From positions 240,001-304,000 of the forward strand of contig CAUYUJ010001703.1 of the NCBI GenBank assembly GCA_963575745.1: a stretch of DNA of 64,000 nucleotides, in the 5' to 3' direction. Position numbers and translations under genes: made by a program. The DNA comes from Prorocentrum cordatum. Lineage: Eukaryota > Sar > Dinophyceae > Prorocentrales > Prorocentraceae. The notes beneath the pieces were generated by a model, which saw only the letters and a list, made by a program, of their open reading frames with translations, did no database searches and was not told where the DNA came from. Positions 22,742 to 32,500 of the stretch are shown here, piece by piece. Position 1 is the stretch's first letter; each line of letters opens with the position of its first letter.

Positions 22742-23159
22742 TCACAGGCCCTTCTAAGGCCATCAAATCAATCCTTGTGCCCGAATGCGTCCTTCGCTTA
22801 ACTCGTAACCTATGCGCGGGAAGGGTTCGGCCATACATCCAAGTTCGTGCCAGCGCCCAGTTGACGAGCACAACGTGCCCAATCACTACCAACAATTAGT
22901 TATGCTCCCTGTGGCAGTCGGGAGGCCCATGTCAATGATCTCTAATCGCCATGTTGTTTCGGGGCTCCAAAGAACCCTATGGGGAACCAAGAGTTGCCCC
23001 AAGAGTGCTCCGAAACGAAACTCGAACTCACGTATGCACACGTCAATATGGTCGGTAGCATGCTGGGGTCCGCCATTTGGAACCACATATGAGACCACTA
23101 CTGTATATTCGGCAACACGACTTGGATCCTTCTTGCACCGCACTAGGTCATTGAGGTTT
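22742..23159. other. No gene seen
   Basis: Unique spacer before the hairpin satellite. Short open frames exist on both strands but show no composition or motif that supports them. Confidence 0.4.
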
Positions 23160-24190
23160 TTCGATGCTCATCCCGACGAGCTCCATACGATGTGTTGGGA
23201 AACACCTCCCGACATGATCTATGAGTGCAGTCGGGAAGCACCTACCAACTGGCACTCTAGATGTTATCGGGATGCCCATCCCGACGATAGATCTGGGAGT
23301 TGTCGGGAGGTACCTCCCGACGTGCTCTCTGGGGGAGCGTCGGGACACACATCCCGACGAGCTCTCTGGGAGCTGTCGGGAGGTACCTTCCGACATGCTC
23401 GCTGGGGATCGTCGGGAGGTGCCTCCCGACGGGCTCTCTGGGGGCCGTCGGGAGGTACCTCCCGACGGGCTCTCAAGGGGCCGTCGGGAGGCACCTCCCG
23501 ACGGGCTCTCTGGGGGTCGTCGGGAGGCGCTCTCTCCAGCCTCCCGACGGGCTATCTGGGGGTCGTCGGGAGGCACCTCCCGACGGCTCGCTGGGGGCCG
23601 TCGGGGTATCTGGGGTCGTCGGGAGGTACTCCCGACGGGCTCTCTGGGGGTCGTCGGGAGGTACCTCCCGACGGGCTCTCGGGGTCGGGAGGTACCTCCC
23701 GACGGGCTCTCTGGAGGGGGGGGGGGTCGTCGGGAGGTACCTCCCGACGGGCTCTCAATGGGCCGTCGGGAGGCACCTCCCGACGGGCTCTCTAGGGGTC
23801 GTCGGGAGGCACCTCCCGACGGGCTCTTTGGGGGTCGTCGGGAGGTACCTCCCGACGGGCTCTCGGGGGGGTGTCGGGAGGTACCTCCCGACGGGCTCTC
23901 AATGGGCCGTCGGGAGGCACCTCCCGACGGGCTCTCCAGGGGTCGTCGGGAGGCACCTCCCGACGGGCTCTCTGGGAGTCGTCGGGAGGAACCTCCCGAC
24001 GGGCTCTCAGGGTGCCGTCGGGAGGCACCTCCCGACGGGCTCTCTGGGAGCAGTCGGGAGATGCCGCCCGACGAGCTCTCTGATTGCAGTCGGGAAGCAT
24101 CTCCCGACGAGCTCTCTAGTACCAGTCTGGGAACCACCTCCCGACATGCTCGCTTGGGGCCGTCGGAGGTGCTTCCCGATTGCTGTCGGC
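23160..24190. repeat. 36-bp hairpin satellite, about 28 units
   Basis: The consensus unit is a 20-bp perfect palindrome, GTCGGGAGGTACCTCCCGAC, followed by a linker near GGGCTCTCTGGGGGTC. The variant centre GGCACC keeps the arms paired. Central units are nearly identical; edge units are diverged. One has GTCGGGATG facing CATCCCGAC, where both arms changed together. One unit has an 11-bp insertion in the loop (about 23525-23545) and one is truncated (about 23600). A larger repeat of several units is visible at 23753-23870 versus 23898-24010. Both strands are open in several frames because the unit is a multiple of three. I do not call those frames genes. Confidence 0.95.
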
Positions 24191-24631
24191 CGATGCGCAT
24201 TTAACTGATCAGATACTTGTCGAATGCCCGACACCATGCGTTTCGTTGCTAACTTGAACGTCGCCCTTCGGCAACATCATCATATCAAACCAGCCTGACA
24301 ATCATAGGTTTCGTTAGCATTATCGATATAGTCATCATTATCAACACGTCGTACGTTATGTTTGTGCAGCTAAGGTGGGCATATGTCAGCCATAATTATG
24401 TGCCATGCGGGGATACCAGCCAGGAGTATTGCAACTGTTTCGGGGACATATAACGCTGTGAGCAACAGGGTCGATGACGCACTCGAGCAGATTGAACGTA
24501 CACACCATCGGTGTTACCACACAATGATCCAGCATTTTGTGCGGCCCCGACCACCGAGATATGACGCATACATTTTTTTGGGGGAACATGTATTGCCATC
24601 TGCATCAACAACACGATCATCCATCTCACCA
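24191..24631. other. Unique spacer upstream of the methyltransferase gene
   Basis: Moderately AT-rich sequence with no supported frame. It ends in the spliced-leader-like block at 24632, which marks the likely 5' boundary of a recycled transcript. Confidence 0.4.
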
Positions 24632-24645
24632 CCATCTTGGCTCAA
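24632..24645 (+). other. Spliced-leader relic upstream of the methyltransferase gene
   Basis: CCATCTTGGCTCAA matches the last part of the DinoSL (CCATTTTGGCTCAA) at 13 of 14 positions. It lies 63 bp before the ATG at 24709, in the right orientation. The first ~7 bases of the leader are not recognisable. A genomic copy of a trans-spliced leader is expected where an mRNA was reverse-transcribed and inserted. Confidence 0.65.
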
Positions 24646-24708
24646 ACTATACCAGTGCAATTGCACGCGCACTCTCCCAGGTCTGTCAACCAGCCACGGC
24701 AGCCACAT

Positions 24709-27700
24709 ATGCCTCCTAAGAAGCGAGCTGATGCCACTGACCAACCACATGGCCAACGCAAGCGCTCGCGGGCGACTGTGGCAACAGAGCCGGAGCCTGA
24801 GTCTGAGAAGAAGCCTGCGCCTACGCCCAAGACAGCACCTACGCCCAAGAAAGCATCAGCAGCGAAAGCGAAACCATCGTTGGGGAAAGTGGCACAGAAA
24901 ACCATTCAGTCAATGTTCGCCAGCTCCGACAATGCGGTGCCTGAGTTGCCCAGCGCTGCGCCGCCTCCAGGCATGCAGCCCGCGGCGGAGGAGATCACCA
25001 CCGCGCCGCCAGCAGAGCAACCGCCGCAGCCGCTTGGAGATGCAGCTGCAGCAGAGAAACATGATGCCGCCGCAGATGGACCGCAGCCGCTGCAGCTGGA
25101 AACCCAGGCGCCCGCGGCGGAGTGCGGCGATGCCACCTCTGCCTCCTTTGCAGCGCCAGCAGCTGCGGGCTTGCCGCAGCCAGAGGATGCAGATGCAGAG
25201 CAGCCCGAACAGCCATTGGCGGCTGGCTGCGGTGCTGCCAGCGTGGCGCCAGAGGAGCAACCGATTCCGCAGCCGCTGCCACCGCATGAGGCTGAGACAG
25301 AGGAGGCCGCGGCTGATGGCCAGCTCGACGGCTCCCAGGCGCCCGCGGCAGAGGTCGCCGCGGCCGCGGCGCCAGCAGCTCCAGGTCCGCAGCCCTCGGT
25401 AGACGGCTCGGGGGCCGCGGCCATCGCCGAGCACGCTGAGCACCGCGAGGTGGGCGTGAGGCAAGAGCTGACAGAGCAGCCAACTACTACAGGCGTGACA
25501 GGCGTGGGCGGCGCCGCTGTGGCCGCGCTCGCGCCCGAACCCGAGCCCGAGGGGCCCGAGGGAAGCGCCGAGGCCGCTGGCGCGCTGCTGGCTGCTTCCT
25601 CTTCCGCGCCGCTGGCTGCGGCGGCCGCGCTGCCAGAAGAACTGCTGCCTGACGGGGCCCTTGCGCCACCGCCGCCGCCGCAGCTGCAGCATGGTCAGCA
25701 TGGTGATGCGGAGTCGACGCTGGCAGATCTGCCCCGTCGGCGTCGCAGGCGCCGCGCAGCCCCCGTCTCGACCCGTGTCCAGACAGGCGAGACTGCTCCC
25801 CCCGCGCCTTCCTTGGCGGACGAGTGGCAGCTCACCGGCGCAATGCTCCCCATCTGCACCAGCATCGCGCAAGCCTACGCCGAGTACCACCGCGGCGACC
25901 CCAAGGTATGCCGTGATCTTCGCGACTCGTTTGAATGGGCCACTGATTCATCAATGAGCTCGAGCGCACCGAGGGCCCCGAGGGCATGGACATGTTAGAT
26001 CACCTTGAGGAGCAGCTGTCGTGGGACACGCGCTCGACTGCCTACTCGGGGATCGGGGCACCAGAGGTCGCTATCAACTGTATATGCCAGGCCCTTGGGC
26101 GCAAGAAGAAGAAGATCATTCACCCACCTCGGTTTTTGTATGCCATAGAGTGGGACGAGGATGCGCAGAAGGAGTTACAGATCCTCCTAGCGCCGACTGG
26201 AGGCTGTCTGTTCGGAGACATCACGCAATTCTTCATCCCAGAACTGCAGGACCAGGTCAACGCTCTATTGGAGGATCCTCAACATGCTTACAAGGCCTGC
26301 TCGAATCGAGATCGCTGATATCCGATCGACTCATCGACTAGGCTGACGACCGATTGATTTGTCGATCAGATCACAGGCCGACGTTGACTCCGTGTCGGCC
26401 TGTGATCTGGTCGACCAGCCGGTCGTCGGACAGAGTCGATCTGCCGATCGGTCAGATTTCTTTTGATTTGAGATTCTGAAGGTCTTGAGGCCCGCGATCC
26501 GCAATGGCGGCGCGGTGACCAGCAAGGGGTGGTGCCTCGTCCACAAGAAGTACTGCTATTTGAAACCTGCGAGACACCACACGGCTGGGACGAGCTGCAC
26601 GGCGTTCAGCAAACAGGGACCGCAGACAGGCATCCACCATTGGACGATTGTTCCACTTCTCGCGTGGATCGGCCTCAGATTGCTACTGCAGGAGGCGGAA
26701 GTGGAGCAGGAGAACGTAGAGGGGTTCGACCTAGCTATACTATCAGAATTCCTGGGGGATACCTACTGGATAGACAGCGTCTTGCTAGACCCTCGCATGT
26801 TCGGGTGGCCATCGATCCGGACGAGGAAATGGACCAAGTTGACGCACAAGTACAAGGCGCTTCCGCAGATATCGCCGCTGTCACGTTTTTGTAAAAGGTT
26901 CTACAGGCTTGCTACGTATTCATGGAGGGAATACTTTTTCCAACATATGTTCTATGGGATAGTGGATTCAGCCGACCTGCACCGTGGAGCAATCGACAAC
27001 GAGCTGGATACTGACTTGGCTTGGGCGCAGGCTCGCCCTTCCTCGTGCATGAAAGGCGAAGCTGCAGTGAACGCACGCACGCCAGATGCGTGGTTCAAAA
27101 CCCTTTCCATCTGGGAGAAGTCGAACTTGCTCGATTACATGAAGAACTACCCGAACGCCGCCTGGCAGATCAACCAGGACGCCAACTCGCACACTACTGC
27201 GAGCACTTCCACGGACCTCCACACCCTCATTCGGAACCACATTATCTTCGCTGACAGCATCGGATCGTATCAGGCGCCTGGGCCCCTGGGCGTTTCCCTC
27301 TTTCCCCCTTCTTCCTTCCCGTCCAGGGGGTCCAGGGGGCCTCAGGACCTTAGGAGCCAGGAGGCCCGCGGGTCACCTTCCGAGGCCAACCTTAACCTCA
27401 CAACTTCCTTGAACAGATCGGCCGAGTGGCCGAGTGGTTGGAACTGATTTTCACCTTAAGGCGAAAATCTGTGCCAGCAATTCATCTTCCTCCTACTCAC
27501 TACTCCTCCCCCTACCTCCAAGACGCTGTACTGGAACAGATGTTCGCCTTAAGGCGACAATATGTTCAATATGTTCCAGCCACCTCGGGTCTCCTCCTCC
27601 TCTTCCTCTTCCTCCTCCTCCTCCTCCTCCTGGTCACCTGGTCCCTTACAGAATCACTGGGAAGGAATCTCTGTTTCTCTGATTCTCTGTTTAGTTTGTT

Positions 27701-28074
27701 TGCATCCTCCTGGCCCCCCAGCGGCCTGGCGTGCGAAGGCAGCTGGAGGCGAGACCGCCGAGTCGCCCCGGCGGTGGCTCAGCCCGACCGAGGCGCTGGT
27801 GTCGCAGGGCTTCCCGATCCACCCAGTATACCCACAACGATCTCAGAGTGACGTGCTGTGCTCTTTCAACGTGCGTGCAGAGCGTAAGCATCGGGTTGTG
27901 GCTGGCCAGGCGGGCAACACGATGAACGTATCGGTCGCTGGCGTGTTTGCCCTCGCTGGCTATTGCAACTTAGCTTTTAGGGAGAATGCGATGTTGACTG
28001 CGATTGCCATGAGCATGCACGTTCCTAAGCCGATCAAGGATACCAGGGACAAGGGCCAGGGCACTCACTCGTAA
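24709..28074 (+). CDS. Cytosine-5 DNA methyltransferase (DNMT-like), four exons
   Basis: Exons 24709-25905, 25959-26294, 26482-27273 and 27739-28074 join in phase 0 to ~886 residues. Donors are GT, GC, GC; acceptors are AG. Residues 1-~400 are a basic then Ala/Pro/Glu-rich tail holding QKTIQSMF, close to a PCNA-binding PIP box. The catalytic part follows family order: motif I AYSGIGAPE (~428), motif II FLYAIEWDEDAQ, motif III GDI, motif IV GTSCTAFSKQG with the nucleophile Cys ~550, motif VI ENV, motif VIII WPSIRTRKW, motif IX RWLSPTEALVSQGFP and motif X AGQAGNTMNVSVAG. The usual Pro-Cys of motif IV is Ser-Cys. It would transfer a methyl group from S-adenosylmethionine to cytosine C5 in the nucleus. 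No reverse transcriptase is seen nearby, although dinoflagellate methyltransferases are known to ride in retrotransposons. No stop or frameshift breaks the spliced frame. Confidence 0.8.
26295..26481 (+). other. Hairpin intron inside the methyltransferase gene
   Basis: GC donor after TACAAG, AG acceptor after CTGAAG, and AAGG at both ends. The core GATCACAGGCCGAC (26369-26382) pairs perfectly with GTCGGCCTGTGATC (26394-26407). The stem extends outward with GTCGATCA against TGGTCGAC (7 of 8). It extends again, after a small offset, with CTGACGACCGATTG against CAGCCGGTCGTCGG. Most of the intron is one foldback. Confidence 0.75.
27434..27575 (+). repeat. Pair of palindromes in the last intron of the methyltransferase gene
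   Basis: TCGCCTTAAGGCGA is a perfect 14-bp palindrome at about 27544-27557. A 13/14 version (TCACCTTAAGGCGA) lies at about 27451-27464. Each sits in a longer near-palindrome (GAACAGATGTTCGCC... and GATTTTCACC...). They are about 93 bp apart inside intron 27274-27738, which has a GC donor and AGGC at both ends. Confidence 0.8.
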
Positions 28075-29435
28075 GCGCCATCATGGGAAGTCATCTCCAG
28101 GGCCCGCGGGGTCCGGCGGCGACGGCGGCGTTGTGATCGCCCGCCGGTAGGTCGTGAGATCGTGAGATGCGCCAGCGGACCCCACACAGCACGTCTAAGT
28201 CTAAGTATAGAAGACCTTGCGGCCTTGCCCTTGCTCCCTTGCCCCTGTTAAACAACGCTAGTGCTGCAATGTTTGGGATCCCGGGCGAGCGTGTAGTTGT
28301 GCAGCGTGCAGTGCAGTGCAGTGGCAGTGGCAGTGTGTAGGCACTGCGGCGCCTGTCTTCAGCCTGTCTTCCCGACTGCTGGTCGCCGCCGCTGGTCGCC
28401 GCGGTGGGGCGGCCGCCCCGACCGACTCGAATTCATTGGGGATTGGATTCGTCAAGTACGCTGGCGACTCGCCACAGAGAAGGAGCAGGACTCCAGACCT
28501 AATACAAAGAAGTGAGTGATAGGGCGGGGGGATCTGAGGAGCCCAGCCCGGGCCCAAGCAAACAAACAAACAAACAACAAACAAAACAACCAAACAACAA
28601 ACAAGAAGCTAAGCAAGACAAAGACAACGTGACTGTGACAACACATGACAAGCAAACAAACAATCACATAAGCATAAGCATATGCAAACAAGTAAGCAAG
28701 TAAACGAACAAGCCAACAACTTTGCGCAAACAAACAACCAAACAACCAACCAACCAACCAACCAACCAACAAACAAACAAACAAACAAACAAACAAACAT
28801 GCACGCACACATACACACACACACACGCGCACACACAAACTCTTGCAGCCGCAGCCCATATGCCATATCCCCATCCTGGGGCCTGGGGCTGCCTGTCGGG
28901 GCCAGTGCAGTCGGCCCGGCCCTTGACCCTTGATTCTTGCTTGATTAGTAGATCGGTCGACCCTGCCGCTGCCAAATCGAAGGGCCAGGATGGGGCCGCA
29001 CTCGCCGGGGTAACTGTTGTCGTCCGCGCCATGCTGGACGCTTCCCTCTCCTCTCGCTCTCTCGCTCGATAAGTCAGTCCACCCCGTGGCGATGCTGCAA
29101 GCTGCACTGCAATGGGGCTCCTGAGACTCCTGAGCCCTCACATATCCTGAGTTCCTAAGCTCAGTCTGGTATCGTTTATCCGACCCCCATCCCCCCATCC
29201 CCCCATCCCCAATCACCATCGCCCATCACATCACCTTCGAGATTCGAGACCCCCACACCCCCACTGCCACCAACCAAGACCCCCAAGTCGGGGACACGTC
29301 GGACACACCCCTCGAAACCCAAGGGAACGGCCTTACAGGCCACGGCGCCGCTGGGGATGATAGGGATCGGTTAAACGATGCTCAAGCTGCTTGCTCATAA
29401 GTGCATCACTCCCCCATACTCCTCCTCCGACTCCT
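28075..29435. other. Intergenic region with a CAAA/CCAA microsatellite
   Basis: 28553-28800 is a long run of CAAA, CCAA and AACC units followed by CA repeats to about 28832. The rest is unique: GCAGTG repeats at about 28302-28334, and CCCCCATCC repeats at about 29183-29210. The open frames across it are made by the repeats. No gene is seen. Confidence 0.6.
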
Positions 29436-29457
29436 CCGTGGCAGCCAGTTTTGGCTC
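29436..29457 (+). other. Possible degraded spliced-leader relic
   Basis: CCGT, AGCCA and TTTTGGCTC occur in leader order but need a 3-base and a 1-base insertion to align with the DinoSL. It lies 87 bp upstream of the ATG at 29544, in the correct orientation. It is clearly weaker than the copies at 39502, 48724 and 24632. Confidence 0.35.
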
Positions 29458-29543
29458 GATCAGCTCGGCAACCTGCCGCAGGTCGCAAGCTGCGCTCGTC
29501 CGCTCGTCAGCTCCCGCGCCACATCCGACCCTGGGCTCTTCGG

Positions 29544-32500
29544 ATGCCGACGTCGGCGCCGGCGGGGAATGTGGTGGAGGCGCAGAAGGCAGATAGGCAG
29601 GCTCTCAAGAATCAGATGAAGACCCTCCTCGGCAGCGTCGACGGGTCGATCATGCTCGATCGCTTCTGGGAGAAGTTCGACGCAGGGCCGTTGCATTTAC
29701 AGTGGTTTCTGGACGAGGCATGCACGAAGCCGTCTATTGTCCCTTCGCCGCACAACAGGCCGATTTCCGAGACAGTGGTGGAGGAGTACAAGTGCAGGAT
29801 TTTGAACTCTGGCCTGTCGACCGGCACCAGGGGTGAGCCTTGGTTCCATTACTCTTCGAAGGACATCTGGTCGCAAACAAAACCATCACCCACCACTCAT
29901 CAAGTTATCCTCGTCTGGACGCGCAGGGCGGAGGGCGGCGGTGGTGCCGCCTTGCGCGTCAAGACGGGGGTATCTTTGAGGGGAGGGATGTGGGTGGTTT
30001 GGTTTGGAGATGCGGCCGCAGGAGCGCAGTCTGCCAGCTTTCGCTTGCACGTATAACCATCTCAGCCAGGCTTTCTACCGAGCACATGAAGAGCAACCAA
30101 ATAATATTTTTGTTCAGGCTGCGTTGAAGAACGGCTTGAAGTGCCGCATGATCAACGAGGAGGCTCCAGATTTTTCTCTTTCATGGATATGTGACTTTCA
30201 CAATCATTATCATGGAGGGTCCAAGCCGACGTTTTGGCAGGCCATTCACAAGGCCCTCGCGTGGGAATCCCGCTGGCATGCGTATTGTCACAAATGGGGA
30301 ATCGTTGCAACTGGTAACCCTTCATATGAGCTGCAGTACGAAGAGTTCGTCACGGAAATCATTGATGGAGAGAAGGACAGCCCGATCAAAATGGTATCTT
30401 GGAGACACTTTGTGAACACGAAGTCCGTTGCACACAAATGGGAGAACTTTGGAGTGTTCGAAGCCTTCGAGAAGTGGTGCATCAAGCACGTCAACTTCTT
30501 GAATGATGACCTGAACTCTTTCCAAGCAATCAACGTGCTGCACGCGTGGACGCTCAAGGTCGTCGGCGTGCTTGGGAAGTTCTACTCGAAGGAGATCGTG
30601 GGTGCCATGCTGTTGGAGGGCCTGAAACTGTGTGTCCCAATGCCCGAGCGCAAGGATGGCCAGAAGCTGAGAGACATGCAGCGCAAGCTGCCGTGGTTGT
30701 TCAAGCAGCTGGGCCAGCACACGCTCAACATGTTCGACTTGCTGAACACGCCCATTGCAGGGACCACCGCCGGCAGGAAAGTGGCCTCGGCGCGGTCTCA
30801 GGCGGTCGCGAGAGCCATCGCTGAACACGCACAGAAGATGGAGGAAGCCAACGCCAGAGCAACCCATGATGCCCAGGCTGCTGCAGGGCCCGAGGAGGAG
30901 CCGCCGCTGAAGATGCAGCGCCGCGGGAAGGGTCGCGGTCGCGGTCGCGGCCGCGGCAACCTTGGGAAGTCCGCGTCCCCGTCCCCTCAGGACAACGGTG
31001 AGCCTGCCCTTCCTGCTGGCGTGGTGTGCCTGGCCGAGGAGCTCGTGGCGATCGTCACTCCGCTCACTGGGAACGCTGCAGTTGGCCGCCCGGCCACGGT
31101 CCTCGACGACGTGATTCATGCCGTCGAGCACTCACTCGGGAAGGATCATGATGAGAAGGTCGCTTGGAGGACGCGCTGCGAGGCCTACTCGATCTTCCTG
31201 CAGTTCTGTTTCGCCGAGGAGGTCGACTGTCCTCCCCTCCCCTCCGCGCCCTCCACCTCCCCTCAGATGTTCAGATGTTTAGAGGGCCCAATGCCCAGGA
31301 CGCTCAGGCTGAGAGGCCCCTTCGAGTCTTGGAGCCTCTCGGGGTGGGGCCGGGTGGGGCCCTCGGGCCCTCTTGGAGACTCTTGGTAGTGGTGCCACCT
31401 TGGGCCCCTTGGGCGCTTTTGAGCAACCGATCGTGAGGCCCGTGGGTGCATAGTGGAGCTCTCTAGGGCTTGTGGCCGTCGTGTCTATATCAAGGACGTC
31501 GGAGGGGCCCAAAAGAGGGGCCCAGTCCCAGAGGCCAGGTGGGGGCCCCAAGATAGCACCCCTGCCCCTGCTGTCGGCCGCTGTCGGCTGTCAAGGGCCC
31601 CCCCTTGGGCCCCTGAGGGGCCCTCGGAGCCCTCTTGAGGCTGGGGTCCAAGAGGGCCTCGAGACTGCCTCTCATCCTCGCTCGCTCCCACGCGCTCTCC
31701 ATAAGGTCTCGATGAACGGCAAGGCGTTCAAGATCTACTCCAAGCTCCGCGAAGATCTGCAATCGATGGTGTCGCTTGCTACCAGGCGCGCTACTGGAAC
31801 TTTCGGCACGACTGACTGTGACAACAAGTCATCTGAAGACGACCCCGACGCCGTGGCACAGCGCATACTCGACATCTGTCTCAAGCCAGTCGAGATCACG
31901 ATTGGAGACGACATTGAGCACGAAGACGACGTGTCCAGCGCCGACGCGGAGAGGATGTTCGAGGCCCAGGAGATCGAGATCCGCACATTTTTGAACGAGA
32001 ACGCCAACACGCATCCCACGTTGCAGAAGAATTGCAGTGACATGGCGCGCGAGCTCTCCATGCTTGGGTACGAGATGGACATCCAGTATGCTTGCGTGGC
32101 CATCGGCAACGTGATGGATAAGTACCTTCCCTGTAAGATGATCGAGTCGGTTGCTGCAATTTCGGTCATAGCTAGTCGGCTTGGCCGCGTCCCTGCGTTT
32201 GCTGAGGCTGTTTTCCCGAACGCTGAGTCGCTCGAGAGCTTCATCAGTACTCGCGTGATGTATACCTTGCACGGAGTCAAGACTCTGGCAGAGTTCGGGA
32301 AGTTGAAGGCGGACGACCAGGCCAACCCAATGCTCAAACTCTTGCAGCAGCACTTCATTATCAAGAAGGACGCCTTGTCGATGTTGCCGATGCGCCTGCT
32401 CTGTGGAATTGAGGCGTCTGCATCTTCCACAAATTGGCCCAGTGACTGGGTCGGGATTTGGCAGCACGTGTTCAAGCTGGAGACGGAGGAGGCCCTCACT

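Noticed and set aside
23160-24190. CRISPR-like array
   Set aside because: Regular palindromic units look similar at first, but the spacers are also repeats, there are no cas genes, and the setting is eukaryotic.
23221-24204. Long frames on both strands through the hairpin satellite
   Set aside because: They exist because the 36-bp unit is a multiple of three. Several frames are equally open and none has a non-repeat domain.
27417-27445. tRNA-like A box (GGCCGAGTGGTTGG)
   Set aside because: No matching B box, acceptor stem or anticodon arm follows, and it sits inside an intron.
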